Assembly (NCBI GenBank): GCA_030066665.1
Contig: JASJBD010000008.1
Location: 1 to 59,511 of the forward strand
DNA: 59,511 nt
Direction of reading: 5' to 3'
DNA from: Gammaproteobacteria bacterium
GTDB lineage: Bacteria > Pseudomonadota > Gammaproteobacteria > Steroidobacterales > GCA-2729495
Shown here: positions 16,849 through 25,964 of the stretch, in pieces
Layout of the letters: each line of letters starts with the position of its first letter
Numbering within the stretch: position 1 is the stretch's first letter
Notes under the pieces: generated by a model
Seen by the model: only the letters and a program-made list of their open reading frames with translations
What the model was told of the DNA's origin: nothing
The model's database searches: none
Program-made: the position numbers and the translations under genes

Positions 16849-19098
16849 ATGCATTTGATCAGAATGGCAGGACCGCTGTTGGTCGGTTTCCTGCTCACGG
16901 CGATGCCCGCAAACGCGCAGACCGGCGACCCGGCCGCGGAGTCCCGCCCGCGCATCGGCCTGGTGCTGGGCGGTGGTGGCGCCAAGGGTGCCGCCCACGT
17001 TGGCGTACTGCGGGTACTCGAGGACTTGCGGATCCCGATTCATTGCGTCGCGGGCACCAGCATGGGCGCGCTGGTCGGCGGAACCTTCGCATCCGGTATG
17101 GCGCCTGAACAAATTGAGTCTAATACCCTGGCGATTGACTGGTCACGTACCGTCGGCAGCGAGGGGCGGCGAGATCGCCTGCCGATCAACCGGAAGTTAT
17201 CTGATCGAAACTACACCAACGCGATCGAGCTCGGCTTCAAGGCTGGCAAGATCAGGACCCCGGGCGGCTTCCTCAAAACGCAGGACATCGAGGACCTTAT
17301 CCGGGACCTGATTACCGATGCACGGCTCAAGCGTGACTTCGACGATCTGCCTATTCCATTCCGCGCGGTGGCCACCGACATGGTGACCGGTGACATGGTG
17401 GTGATGAGGCAGGGCGACCTGTCGGTAGCGATGCGCGCGAGTATGGCGATACCGGGTGCTTTCTCACCAATCGTGGTCGGTGACCAGGTGCTGTCGGACG
17501 GCGGCATGACGCGAAATATTCCGGTTGATGTCGCGCGCGATCTCTGTGCGGATGTCGTGATTGTCGTGTGGATGTCATCGCCGCAGCCATCGGTCGAAGA
17601 ACTCGAGTCGGCACTGTCGCTGGTCAGTCGGTCCATGGACGTGATGATCGAGACCAACGAAAAGGCGCAACTCGCGATGCTCACGGACCGCGATGTCGAG
17701 ATCGAGGTACCAATGGGTGACATAACAGCCGCTGATTTCGAACGGGCGCCAGAGGCAGTAGAACTGGGAAAGCAGGCCGCTCTGCGCATGGCCGCGTCTC
17801 TCAGCCGTTATTCCTTGCCGGAGGATGAATACCTGGCCTGGCAGGCATCGGTGGGCCGCGCGCCCCGTGACGCGAGCCGGCTCGCCGAGGTGCGCATCGT
17901 TGGCCTCGAGCGTGTGAGCCCCGGGTACGTCAAAGCGCAGCTGGTGCACTCCAGGCCTGGTGCGATTGTCGATACCGAGCAGATCAATGAGGACGCCAAC
18001 CGGATCTTCGCCCTGGGAGATTTCAGCGGCGTCGAGTATCACTATACCGGTCCACCCGGTGCGCGGGTACTCGAGATCAGTCCGATAGAGAAAGCCTGGG
18101 GGCCGAATTTCCTGAAGTTCGACATCGGGCTGGATGGGGCCGGCAACGGCGAATTGCAGGCCATCGTGCGCGGGGAGCATTCGCGCACCTGGATGAATTC
18201 CCGCGGTGCCCGCTGGAACAGTATTTTGCAGGTCGGTAAGCACTCGATTGTTCGCACCGATTTCTATCAGCCGATTGATTCGCGGCAACGTTTCTTCGTG
18301 CAGCCGATTGCCATGCTCGACAGTCGCCTGGAGGACATCTACTTCGATGGCAATCGAGTCGCCCGATATTTCTTGCGCGACATATTCGGGAAAGTCGATC
18401 TAGGGGCAAATATTGGCCGCGTCGCGCAGCTACGCGCCGGTGTGCGGACCGGCTGGATCCGGACCAAACGCGATACGGGCGATCTGCAATTGCCGGAGCT
18501 CGAACAGGAGCGCGATTCGGCGGCCGACGTCAGCCTGGTCTACGACACGCGCGATAACGTGGGATTACCGACCCGGGGCAGCCTGATCAATGCCCGCTAC
18601 GTGAATGCCGGTACCTGGCTCGGCGGCGAGCAGAAGTACGAATTGATCGAGGGGGTCGCCAGCCATACGTTTTCGTTAAGAGGCAATGCACTGACGTTGC
18701 TGGTCGGGGGCGGCAAGGAGTTGTCTGGCGACCTCCCGCCGACTCGTGACTTTCGCCTCGGTGGCATCCGCAGTTTTCCCGGATTGCGGCCCGGTGAATT
18801 GCGGGGCAGCGAGTATTGGCTGGCCGGCGGTGGCTATCTGTGGAAGCTCGCGGACCTGTTGGCCTTGTGGGATCAGTCGCTTTACGCTGGTCTGCGTCTG
18901 CAGGCAGGGCACGTTCGCGACCGGCGCGACCAGGTCAGTGAAGGCACGCTCTATGGTATTTCCGGCTCGGTCAGCGGACGCACGCCGGTGGGCCCGCTGA
19001 GACTGTCGCTCGGCTATGTGGACAACGATAGCTGGCAGCTACAGTTTTCGCTTGGCCGGCCGATTGCCGAAGGCTCCGCGATAGATGACGTGTTCTAA
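16849..19098 (+). CDS. patatin-like phospholipase autotransporter (type Vd, PlpD-like)
   Basis: 749 residues from ATG 16849; earlier in-frame starts lie inside the antiporter gene and would bury the signal peptide. The signal peptide ends at ANAQ (residue 24). The patatin domain has the oxyanion loop GGGGAKG (about 41-47), the nucleophile Ser71 in GTSMG and the catalytic Asp217 in SDGG. A POTRA domain (about 340-410, LAEVRIVGLERVSPGYV) and an Omp85-type 16-strand beta-barrel (about 415-749, ending in Phe) follow. This matches the patatin-POTRA-barrel layout and 728-residue length of Pseudomonas PlpD. It should place a lipase on or outside the outer membrane. Confidence 0.9.
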   Translation: MHLIRMAGPLLVGFLLTAMPANAQTGDPAAESRPRIGLVLGGGGAKGAAHVGVLRVLEDLRIPIHCVAGTSMGALVGGTFASGMAPEQIESNTLAIDWSRTVGSEGRRDRLPINRKLSDRNYTNAIELGFKAGKIRTPGGFLKTQDIEDLIRDLITDARLKRDFDDLPIPFRAVATDMVTGDMVVMRQGDLSVAMRASMAIPGAFSPIVVGDQVLSDGGMTRNIPVDVARDLCADVVIVVWMSSPQPSVEELESALSLVSRSMDVMIETNEKAQLAMLTDRDVEIEVPMGDITAADFERAPEAVELGKQAALRMAASLSRYSLPEDEYLAWQASVGRAPRDASRLAEVRIVGLERVSPGYVKAQLVHSRPGAIVDTEQINEDANRIFALGDFSGVEYHYTGPPGARVLEISPIEKAWGPNFLKFDIGLDGAGNGELQAIVRGEHSRTWMNSRGARWNSILQVGKHSIVRTDFYQPIDSRQRFFVQPIAMLDSRLEDIYFDGNRVARYFLRDIFGKVDLGANIGRVAQLRAGVRTGWIRTKRDTGDLQLPELEQERDSAADVSLVYDTRDNVGLPTRGSLINARYVNAGTWLGGEQKYELIEGVASHTFSLRGNALTLLVGGGKELSGDLPPTRDFRLGGIRSFPGLRPGELRGSEYWLAGGGYLWKLADLLALWDQSLYAGLRLQAGHVRDRRDQVSEGTLYGISGSVSGRTPVGPLRLSLGYVDNDSWQLQFSLGRPIAEGSAIDDVF

Positions 19099-19112
19099 CG
19101 AGTTGGTCGGTC

Positions 19113-19118
19113 TAGAAT
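19113..19118 (+). promoter_or_regulatory. -10-like TAGAAT just before the aminotransferase start
   Basis: TCTAGAAT ends nine bases before the ATG at 19128, which would give a leader of only a few bases. The same TCTAGAAT element precedes the molybdopterin enzyme gene. No clear -35 element is seen. The promoter call is inference from the hexamer and position. Confidence 0.4.
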
Positions 19119-19127
19119 AGCCATCTT

Positions 19128-20366
19128 ATGGGCAACTTCATCGACGACAACATCGACGCGATCCGCAGCGAATTCAAGCTGCTGAATCACTGGATCTATC
19201 TGAATGCCGCCGATCAGATGATTCCCGGCCGCTACTGGCTGGACGCGGCCCGGGATTTCTACGGGTTCGTGGAATTTGGCCGCATGGAGGATATTCCCAA
19301 TGCGGACGTGGCCACGCACCCGTTTCTGACCGCCGCCTGGCGGGAGAGCATCGAGCGCAGCGCGCGCTTCATCAATGCGCACCCGGACGAAGTCACGAAC
19401 ATGTATCGGCCGGCGATCGCCGCGAACCTGATCATGTACAACATGTTCGACTGGCACGAAGGCGACAACTTCGTCATAACCGATCTCGGGTATCCGTCGA
19501 TTCCCTACATCCTGCAGGACCTCGGTCGTCGCTACGGCACGGAGATCCGTATGGTCCGTAATGTCAACGGCGAAATCCCGATGGAAGACCTCGAAAAGGC
19601 TGTTGACGATCGTACGCGGATGGTCATTGTCGATCGCACCACGGCTTTTTGCGGGTTCACCTTCGACATGAAAGAGGTCTGCCGTATTGCCCATGCGCAT
19701 GGTGCATTGGTGCTGGACGACGCCATGCAGACCCTCGGCGCCATGAAGGTCGATGTCCGTGAGGATGATGTCGACATTATGATTTCCGGAGCCTACAAGT
19801 GGCTCTGCGGACCCGAAGGCGCGGGACTTTTCTATATCAAGCGTTCCGTGATGGAGCAGGTCGACGCGCGCTATCGCAACTACATCTGGGCCGATATCCC
19901 GGGTGGCATTCCGTTCGCCGATCGGGATCACGATACGCTGGCGAGCTGGACCCATCCGCCTGAGCAGACCGCCAACCAGTTTTCCCAGGACGTGACGATC
20001 GGCCCGGCGCTGTTTGGCTGGATCGCGACCATGAAGTTCTACGACCGGATCGGCATCGAGAACGTCGAAGAGCGGGTGCGCCGCCTCGGGGGTTATGCCA
20101 TCGAGCGGTTGCAGGAGATCGGTTGCACCGTGACCAGCCCGACGGATCCGGCCAAGCGGCATGGATTGATAACCTACACATCGGGCGACTACGATCGGGA
20201 CACGGCTTTCTTTCAGCGCTGCGCGGCGCCGGGCCGCTGCATGAAGCCGATCAAGATCTCAATGCGGACACTGGGTGGGGTCGGCAATCTGCGGGTCAGC
20301 GCGCATTTCTTCAATACCGAAGAAGACATTGACTACCTGGTCGACCTGCAGCGCCAGATGATGTAG
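19128..20366 (+). CDS. class V aminotransferase-fold PLP enzyme
   Basis: 412 residues. The PLP-binding Lys is Lys224 in ISGAYKWLCGPEG; the cofactor-binding Asp and Gln are in VLDDAMQTLGA about 25 residues earlier. The fold type I layout resembles isopenicillin-N epimerase-like and cysteine-desulfurase-like proteins (SufS/CsdB superfamily), but the Cys loop of desulfurases is not evident, so the reaction is unknown: epimerase, lyase or transaminase are possible. It has no signal peptide, so it is cytoplasmic. It is probably transcribed alone from a promoter right at its start; a stem-loop lies downstream at 20374-20396. Confidence 0.85.
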   Translation: MGNFIDDNIDAIRSEFKLLNHWIYLNAADQMIPGRYWLDAARDFYGFVEFGRMEDIPNADVATHPFLTAAWRESIERSARFINAHPDEVTNMYRPAIAANLIMYNMFDWHEGDNFVITDLGYPSIPYILQDLGRRYGTEIRMVRNVNGEIPMEDLEKAVDDRTRMVIVDRTTAFCGFTFDMKEVCRIAHAHGALVLDDAMQTLGAMKVDVREDDVDIMISGAYKWLCGPEGAGLFYIKRSVMEQVDARYRNYIWADIPGGIPFADRDHDTLASWTHPPEQTANQFSQDVTIGPALFGWIATMKFYDRIGIENVEERVRRLGGYAIERLQEIGCTVTSPTDPAKRHGLITYTSGDYDRDTAFFQRCAAPGRCMKPIKISMRTLGGVGNLRVSAHFFNTEEDIDYLVDLQRQMM

Positions 20367-20420
20367 AGCAAAACCCGAACTGCTAAGCTATTCGGGCAAA
20401 ACAACAACAGGGGAATTGTC

Positions 20421-21146
20421 ATGACCGTCGTGTTTCGTCTGACCGCTCTGGTCTGCGCTTTAGTGCTCGCCTCACTGGTTAGCGCAGGCCAACATGCTGA
20501 AGAGGACGCGGTGTCCGACTTTGCGGAACATATGCATGGCCACCTGGACGAGGTTGGCGCGATGAAGGCTGCGGTGATAGCCGGCGATCTGGATGGCGTG
20601 ATTGAACCCGCCACGTGGCTGGCAACACATGACGAGCCGTCCGGCATGCCCGAAGCCTGGCAGCCCTACATTGAAGAAATGCGGCTGTATGCAGCCCGTG
20701 CCGCGAATGCCCAGGATCTGGTCACCGCGGCGAGCGCCGTCAGCGAAATAGGCCGGTCCTGCGGCGGTTGCCACCAGGCAATGGGATTCAAGGTGGCATT
20801 CGGCATGGACGAGCGGCCGCCCAGCGATGTGCAGAACCTCAGAACGCAGATGCAGCGGCATCTGTGGGCCGCCGACCGGATGTGGGATGGACTGATCGGC
20901 CCGTCCGACGGCGCGTGGCGACGTGGCACCGACATCCTGACGGAGGTGCAGCTTACGGCCGGCGACATTACGGAGGACCCCGGCAAGAAAGGACAGGTCA
21001 GCGCCCTGGTAGTGCGGGCGCGCAGCCTCGGCGAGCAGGGCAGCCTGGCGACGTCGTCTGAACTGCGCAGCGGGTTATACGGTGAATTCCTGTCGCTGTG
21101 CGCCAGTTGTCACAGCCTGACCGGGGGTGGTCCAGCCAGTCGTTAG
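20421..21146 (+). CDS. secreted dihaem cytochrome c
   Basis: 241 residues with a signal peptide (cleavage after VSAG, about residue 22). Two haem sites are present: CGGCH (about residue 114) and CASCH (about 230). The first half is helical with HMHGHLDEVGAMKAAVIAGDLDGV, resembling cytochrome c'-like or cytochrome-C_2-type domains in which the segment before CxxCH forms a helix bundle. It should be periplasmic. A partner enzyme is not obvious; glutamate dehydrogenase follows 18 bp later, probably by chance of operon order. Confidence 0.8.
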   Translation: MTVVFRLTALVCALVLASLVSAGQHAEEDAVSDFAEHMHGHLDEVGAMKAAVIAGDLDGVIEPATWLATHDEPSGMPEAWQPYIEEMRLYAARAANAQDLVTAASAVSEIGRSCGGCHQAMGFKVAFGMDERPPSDVQNLRTQMQRHLWAADRMWDGLIGPSDGAWRRGTDILTEVQLTAGDITEDPGKKGQVSALVVRARSLGEQGSLATSSELRSGLYGEFLSLCASCHSLTGGGPASR

Positions 21147-21164
21147 ACAACGGGAGAACGCGTC

Positions 21165-22520
21165 ATGGCCGTCAGCGATCATGTGAATCTCGAGCAATTC
21201 ATGGCCGGTCTGAAACGGCGCAATCCTAATGAGCCGGAGTTTCATCAGGCCGTCTACGAGGTAGCGGCGAACGTTTTCGACTACATCGCCGACAAGGAGA
21301 TTTACCATGAGATGCAGATCCTGCGGCGGATTGCCGTGCCGGATCGCATCATCATGTTCCGGGTCTGCTGGGAAGACGATAACGGGAATATCCGGGTCAA
21401 CAAGGGCTATCGTGTTCAGAACAACAATTCTATCGGGCCCTACAAGGGCGGATTACGTTTCGATCCCAGCGTCAACGTCAGCATTCTGAAATTCCTGGCG
21501 TTTGAGCAGACCTTTAAAAACAGCCTCACCGGCTTGCCAATGGGCGGCGCGAAGGGTGGCTCCGATTTCAATGTCAAAGGCAAATCGGACAACGAAGTCA
21601 TGCGCTTCTGTCAGTCGTTAATGACTGAACTGCATCGCCACCTGGGCGAGGACATCGACGTGCCAGCCGGTGATATTGGCGTCGGTGCCAGGGAAATCGG
21701 CTATCTGTTCGGCCAGTACAAGCGCCTGACGAACCGATTTGTCGGCGTATTGACCGGCAAAGGCATGGAATATGGTGGCAGTCCGATTCGCACGGAGGCG
21801 ACCGGCTACGGCACGGTCTACATGATGCAGGACATGCTCAAGCGGAACCGCGAGGACATCGAGGGCAAGAATTGCCTGGTTTCCGGATCCGGCAATGTCG
21901 CGACCTATGCTGCCGAGAAGATCCTGCAACTCGGTGGCAAGGTTGTGACCCTGTCGGACTCGGCGGGTTTCGTCTACGACAAGAATGGCATCAATGAAGA
22001 AAAGCTCGCGTACATCATCGACCTGAAGACGGTCCGCCGGGGGCGTCTGGAGGAATACGCGCGCGAATACGATGTTGAGTATCACGCCGGCGAGCGGCCC
22101 TGGCAGGTGCCGGGTGACCTGGCGTTTCCGTGCGCGACGCAAAATGAAATATCGACCGCCGAGGCCCGCACGCTGATCAGCAACGGCTGTCAGGGCGTGT
22201 CAGAGGGCGCCAATATGCCGACTGAAGCGGAAGGAATGAAGGCCTTCACGGATGCGCGGCTGCTGTACGCGCCCAGCAAGGCAGCCAACGCGGGCGGCGT
22301 CGCGATATCGGGGCTCGAAATGAGCCAGAACAGCGCGCGCATCACCTGGAAGGAACAGGAACTCCAGGACCTGCTGCGCGAGATCATGGAAAACATCCAT
22401 GATCGCTGTGTCGAGTATGGCAAGGAGCCAGGCGGCGACTACGTCGACTACGTTAAGGGCGCCAACATCGCAGGATTCATCAAGGTCGCCGATGCAATGA
22501 TCGCCTACGGGGTTGTCTAG
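21165..22520 (+). CDS. gdhA: glutamate dehydrogenase (NADP-type)
   Basis: 451 residues, the length of the hexameric small GDHs such as E. coli GdhA. The glutamate-binding GPYKGGLRF and the catalytic lysine segment GLPMGGAKGGSDF are intact. The substrate segment DVPAGDIGVGAREIG and the dinucleotide-binding VSGSGNVATYAAEK (Ala rather than an acidic pattern, fitting NADP) follow. It converts 2-oxoglutarate and ammonia to glutamate. The ribosome site GGGAGAA precedes the ATG at 21165. It ends three bases before the convergent rtcB stop. Confidence 0.94.
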   Translation: MAVSDHVNLEQFMAGLKRRNPNEPEFHQAVYEVAANVFDYIADKEIYHEMQILRRIAVPDRIIMFRVCWEDDNGNIRVNKGYRVQNNNSIGPYKGGLRFDPSVNVSILKFLAFEQTFKNSLTGLPMGGAKGGSDFNVKGKSDNEVMRFCQSLMTELHRHLGEDIDVPAGDIGVGAREIGYLFGQYKRLTNRFVGVLTGKGMEYGGSPIRTEATGYGTVYMMQDMLKRNREDIEGKNCLVSGSGNVATYAAEKILQLGGKVVTLSDSAGFVYDKNGINEEKLAYIIDLKTVRRGRLEEYAREYDVEYHAGERPWQVPGDLAFPCATQNEISTAEARTLISNGCQGVSEGANMPTEAEGMKAFTDARLLYAPSKAANAGGVAISGLEMSQNSARITWKEQELQDLLREIMENIHDRCVEYGKEPGGDYVDYVKGANIAGFIKVADAMIAYGVV

Positions 22521-22523
22521 CCG

Positions 22524-23954
22524 TCATCCCTTGATACAGACAATCGGTGTCACCCGCGCGACCAGCCTGGCCAGACCGGCGTCGTGTGACGCCTGCACCA
22601 CGTGAGAGACATCTTTGTAGGCGCCCGGGGCTTCTTCGGCGACACCGCGGAAGCTGGGACTGCGAATCCAGATATGCCGCTCCGCCAGCTCGTCGACGAC
22701 CTCGCGGCCACGCCAGCGTCGCTTGGCGGCATGCCGGCTCATTGCGCGGCCGGCACCATGGCAGGCCGAGCTGAAGGCGAGTTGTTCGCTCGTCGTTGTA
22801 CCGGCCAGCACGTACGACGCCGTACCCATCGAGCCGCCGATTAATACGGGTTGGCCGGTGTCGCGCAAGGCGAGGGGCAGGTCGGGATGTCCCGGACCGA
22901 AAGCACGGGTTGCGCCTTTCCGGTGCACGAACAATTCCCGCGCCTTGCCATCGACGATATGGCTCTCGAGCTTGCAGGTGTTGTGCGACACATCGTAGAT
23001 CAGGTCGAGTTGCGCGTCGGGGAAAAGTTCGACGAATACTCTTCGAGTCAGGTGCGTGATGATTTCGCGGTTCGCCAGGGCACAATTGATCGCAGCGCGC
23101 ATCGCGCCCAGGTAGCGCTCGCCGAGCGGGGACTCGAGCGGTGCGCAGGCCAGCTCCCGGTCCGGCAGTTTGATGTCGTACTGACTCGCGGCCGCGGCCA
23201 TCTCGCGCAGGAACTCCGTACCAATCTGGTGGCCCAGCCCGCGGGAGCCGCAGTGGATCGATACTACAGCGTCACCGGTCACCAGCCCGAACGCCTCCGC
23301 GACCTGCTCATCGTAGATCTGTTCGACACGCTGCACCTCGAGGTAATGATTGCCCGAGCCCAGCGTCCCCATTTCACGTTTCTGCCGCGACTTGGCTTTT
23401 TGCGATACGCAGTCCGGACGCGCGCCCGCCATGCAGCCATGTTCTTCGATCCGTTCCAGGTCACGCGCGTCACCCCAGCCCTGCGACACTGCCCACTCGG
23501 CTCCTCCGGCAAGCATGTCGTGCATTTTCTTCTGATCCAGCGTGATCGCGCCTTCGGAGCCGACACCGGCGGGAATATCTGCGAACAAGGCGTCGGCTAG
23601 TCGCGGACCGACGCCGACCACGGTATCCGCGTGTAGACCGGTCGCCAGCGTTCTGACGCCGCAGGAGATATCGAAACCGACACCCCCGGCAGACACGACG
23701 CCGCCGGCCGACGCATCGAAGGCGGCGACACCGCCAATGGGGAACCCGTAGCCCCAATGGGCATCCGGCATGGCGTAGGCCGCCTTGACGATGCCGGGCA
23801 GTGTGGCCACGTTCGTGATTTGTTCCCGAACCTTTTCGTCCATATCGCGGACCAGGTTTTCTGCCGCATAGATGACCGCCGGCACGCGCATGTCACCGGT
23901 GGGTTCGATCACCCAGCCATACTCACCCTCGCGGCTTAGCGATGTCGTGTCCAT
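22524..23954 (-). CDS. rtcB: RNA-splicing ligase RtcB
   Basis: 476 residues. All RtcB motifs are visible: DISCGVRTL (metal Cys), GTLGSGNHYLEVQ, IHCGSRGLGHQ, DVSHNTCKLE, HRKGATRAFGPG, and CHGAGRAMSR with the His that becomes guanylylated. The enzyme seals 2',3'-cyclic phosphate or 3'-phosphate RNA ends to 5'-OH ends using GTP and Mn2+. The archease gene is directly upstream, seven bases away. No sigma-54 activator RtcR or RNA cyclase RtcA is nearby, so the regulation differs from E. coli. Confidence 0.96.
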   Translation of the reverse strand: MDTTSLSREGEYGWVIEPTGDMRVPAVIYAAENLVRDMDEKVREQITNVATLPGIVKAAYAMPDAHWGYGFPIGGVAAFDASAGGVVSAGGVGFDISCGVRTLATGLHADTVVGVGPRLADALFADIPAGVGSEGAITLDQKKMHDMLAGGAEWAVSQGWGDARDLERIEEHGCMAGARPDCVSQKAKSRQKREMGTLGSGNHYLEVQRVEQIYDEQVAEAFGLVTGDAVVSIHCGSRGLGHQIGTEFLREMAAAASQYDIKLPDRELACAPLESPLGERYLGAMRAAINCALANREIITHLTRRVFVELFPDAQLDLIYDVSHNTCKLESHIVDGKARELFVHRKGATRAFGPGHPDLPLALRDTGQPVLIGGSMGTASYVLAGTTTSEQLAFSSACHGAGRAMSRHAAKRRWRGREVVDELAERHIWIRSPSFRGVAEEAPGAYKDVSHVVQASHDAGLARLVARVTPIVCIKG

Positions 23955-23961
23955 AGACTTC

Positions 23962-24387
23962 TTATACGTCCACGATGCACTCGGCGGAATAGGCGTTATC
24001 CGCTAGCTGCCGCACAGCGAGACCGGTCAGTGTGGCGCCCTTGACCTCGACGGCGGGATGGTGGCGCTCGCGGCAGACGGGCTCGCCGAACGCTTTTGCC
24101 GCCAGGCTATGGTTGTTGATCGTGACGTCGAACCGAGCGAACAACATCTGACGGGTTGCCATCTCGAAAACAACAGCGTTGAGCCAATCCACGAGCAACA
24201 GCTCCCGATCCGGCGCAGCGCAGGCGATTTCGATCGCGGTTCGCGCCCGGACGCTCTCCGGATCCGTGATCACGGCCGTCAGCGCCAGCGCGGCATTTTC
24301 GAATGCTTCGGCCAAGGTAGCGCCTCTGCCGCGCACACCAATGTCGGCACCGTGTGGCACGTGCTCCCAGGCGGCCGTCTTCGACAT
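23962..24387 (-). CDS. archease, RtcB activator
   Basis: 141 residues, family length. The N-terminal WEHVPHGADIGVRGRGATLAE-type segment and the C-terminal EVKGATLTGLAV region with metal-binding acidic residues identify archease, which speeds guanylylation and widens nucleotide use of RtcB. The conserved terminal Asp lies in the last residues (CIVDV). It is cotranscribed ahead of rtcB. The promoter should lie in the 62-bp gap to the divergent HhH gene. Confidence 0.92.
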   Translation of the reverse strand: MSKTAAWEHVPHGADIGVRGRGATLAEAFENAALALTAVITDPESVRARTAIEIACAAPDRELLLVDWLNAVVFEMATRQMLFARFDVTINNHSLAAKAFGEPVCRERHHPAVEVKGATLTGLAVRQLADNAYSAECIVDV

Positions 24388-24449
24388 ACACAGAGTGTAC
24401 GTCGAACGACGTCCGACGGGATGCTTTCAGTTAGACTGACGCAGGCATC

Positions 24450-25322
24450 ATGAAGAACCGCTCACTCAATAAGACGGTTGCCGAGTTGTTCAGGCAGATG
24501 GCCGAAGTGCTGACCCAGCAACAGGCCAACCCGTTCCGCATCAATGCTTACCGGCGCGCCGCGGAGACGATTGAAGCTCTGGACGAGGACGTGGGCGAGT
24601 TACTGGAACGTGAGGGTATCGACGGGCTGGTCGCGCTGCCGTTTGTCGGCAAGGGCACGGCGGCGTCGATCCAGGAGATTGCCAGGACCGGCCGCCTGTC
24701 ACGGCTCGATCGCTTGCGCGGGGAACTGGAGCCGGAACTGCTATTTCAAACCGTCCCGGGCATTGGCCCGGCTTTGGCGGAGCAGCTCATTGACGAATTG
24801 CATGTCGATTCGCTCGAGGGCCTGGAGGTGGCCGCTCACGACGGCCGTCTGGAAGCCGTCAAGGGTGTTGGTACACGGCGGGCGGCCGGGATTCGCTCGA
24901 GCCTGGCCGACATGCTCGGCCGTCGGCGGGCGCCACGGCGGCGCAGTGCCAATGGGCCGGATATCGGCGTGCTGCTGAATATCGACCGCGCGTATCGGAT
25001 GCAGGCCCGGGCCGGCAAGCTGCCAAAGATCGCGCCGCGGCGTTTCAATCCGCAGGGAGAAGCCTGGTTGCCGATCATGCATGCGAACCGCGGTGGCTGG
25101 CATTTCACGGCGTTGTTCTCCAATACGGCGCGGGCGCATCAGCTCCGACGAACACGCGACTGGGTCGTCATCTATTTTTCCGATGGCGATCACCGGGAAG
25201 GGCAACACACTATCGTCACTGAAACCCGCGGTCCCCTGAAGGACCTGCGTGTCGTGCGTGGTCGTGAAGCGGACTGCCGCAATTACTATCGCCGGGGCGG
25301 TCGCGTGGTCGTGAACGAATGA
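24450..25322 (+). CDS. helix-hairpin-helix protein related to PolX N-terminal domains
   Basis: 290 residues. The first 70 resemble the 8-kDa domain of family X DNA polymerases (FRINAYRRAAETIEAL), followed by HhH motifs (ALPFVGKGTAASIQEI; TVPGIGPALAEQLID; AVKGVGTRRAAGI). There is no polymerase palm with its Asp triad and no PHP domain. The C-terminal 120 residues (DIGVLLNIDRAYRMQA, WLPIMHANRGGWHFTALF) are a separate domain I cannot name. It probably binds DNA, perhaps gapped or damaged. TAGACT lies 12 bases before the start. It overlaps the next gene by 4 bp and is divergent from the archease-rtcB operon. Confidence 0.8.
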   Translation: MKNRSLNKTVAELFRQMAEVLTQQQANPFRINAYRRAAETIEALDEDVGELLEREGIDGLVALPFVGKGTAASIQEIARTGRLSRLDRLRGELEPELLFQTVPGIGPALAEQLIDELHVDSLEGLEVAAHDGRLEAVKGVGTRRAAGIRSSLADMLGRRRAPRRRSANGPDIGVLLNIDRAYRMQARAGKLPKIAPRRFNPQGEAWLPIMHANRGGWHFTALFSNTARAHQLRRTRDWVVIYFSDGDHREGQHTIVTETRGPLKDLRVVRGREADCRNYYRRGGRVVVNE

Positions 25323-25963
25323 AAATCATCGTATTGGGAGCCACCGGTCAGACCGGCCAGCAACTGGTCAGGCAGGCCCTGGAACACGGCCACTCGGTTC
25401 GGGCAGTCGTGCGTGACCCGTCCAAGCTGCCCATGGCGCATGATCGGCTCGAGGTTCGGGTAGCCGATATGCTGGACCGCGAGGCGATGTTCACTGCACT
25501 TGAGGGATCCGCCGATGCGGTAGTTTCCCCGCTGGGTTTCTACCATCGGTACCCCTGCACGGACCTGTCCGACGGCACCCGGAACATCGTCGCAGCCATG
25601 CAGCACCATGGGATTGAACGTATCGTGGTCATTACGACACTCGGCGTTGGCGACAGCCGCGGTCAGGGCAGTTTCATTGCCCGCGCCATCCAGAAGTGGT
25701 CGTTACTGCACGTTATCGACGACAAAGATAGGCAGGAACAAGTCGTGCGCGACAGCGATCTCGACTGGACCTTCGTGCGACCGCCGCAACTCACCAACAA
25801 GGAACGGGTACGTCGCGATCTCGTTGTCTGGCAGGGGCCGTCACCGACGAGTCCAAAACTGAGCTGGAAAATCTCGCGCGCTGGCCTGGCCGCATTCGTC
25901 CTCGATATTGTCGAGCAGGGTACCTACAGTCGGATGGCATTGACCATTTCCGAGCCGAAATAG
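25319..25963 (+). CDS. NAD(P)-binding atypical SDR (NmrA/BVR-B-like)
   Basis: 214 residues. The dinucleotide motif VLGATGQTGQQLVRQAL opens the protein; the substrate-side segments VVITTLGVGDSRGQG and LDWTFVRPPQLTNKE match biliverdin-reductase-B-like SDRs (SDR_a5 type). No classical Tyr-x3-Lys site is seen, as is common in this group. Function unknown: flavin or quinone reduction or redox sensing are possible. It is the middle gene of a three-gene run, overlapping the HhH gene by 4 bp and one base ahead of glycerate kinase. Confidence 0.82.
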   Translation: MKIIVLGATGQTGQQLVRQALEHGHSVRAVVRDPSKLPMAHDRLEVRVADMLDREAMFTALEGSADAVVSPLGFYHRYPCTDLSDGTRNIVAAMQHHGIERIVVITTLGVGDSRGQGSFIARAIQKWSLLHVIDDKDRQEQVVRDSDLDWTFVRPPQLTNKERVRRDLVVWQGPSPTSPKLSWKISRAGLAAFVLDIVEQGTYSRMALTISEPK

Positions 25964-25964
25964 G

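Noticed and set aside
19095-20162. Minus-strand frame of 355 codons
   Set aside because: Opposite the class V aminotransferase, which has the PLP lysine and full family length.
20374-20396. CCCGAA…TTCGGG stem-loop after the aminotransferase gene
   Set aside because: The stem is only 6 bp with an 11-base loop and is followed by CAAAA on the plus strand, so it does not qualify as an intrinsic terminator for that gene.
22851-23600. Plus-strand frame of 249 codons inside rtcB
   Set aside because: rtcB on the other strand has all catalytic motifs; this frame has none.
23955-23966. TATAAG six bases before the rtcB ATG as a promoter
   Set aside because: It includes the archease stop codon in an operon with a seven-base gap; a separate promoter is not needed.
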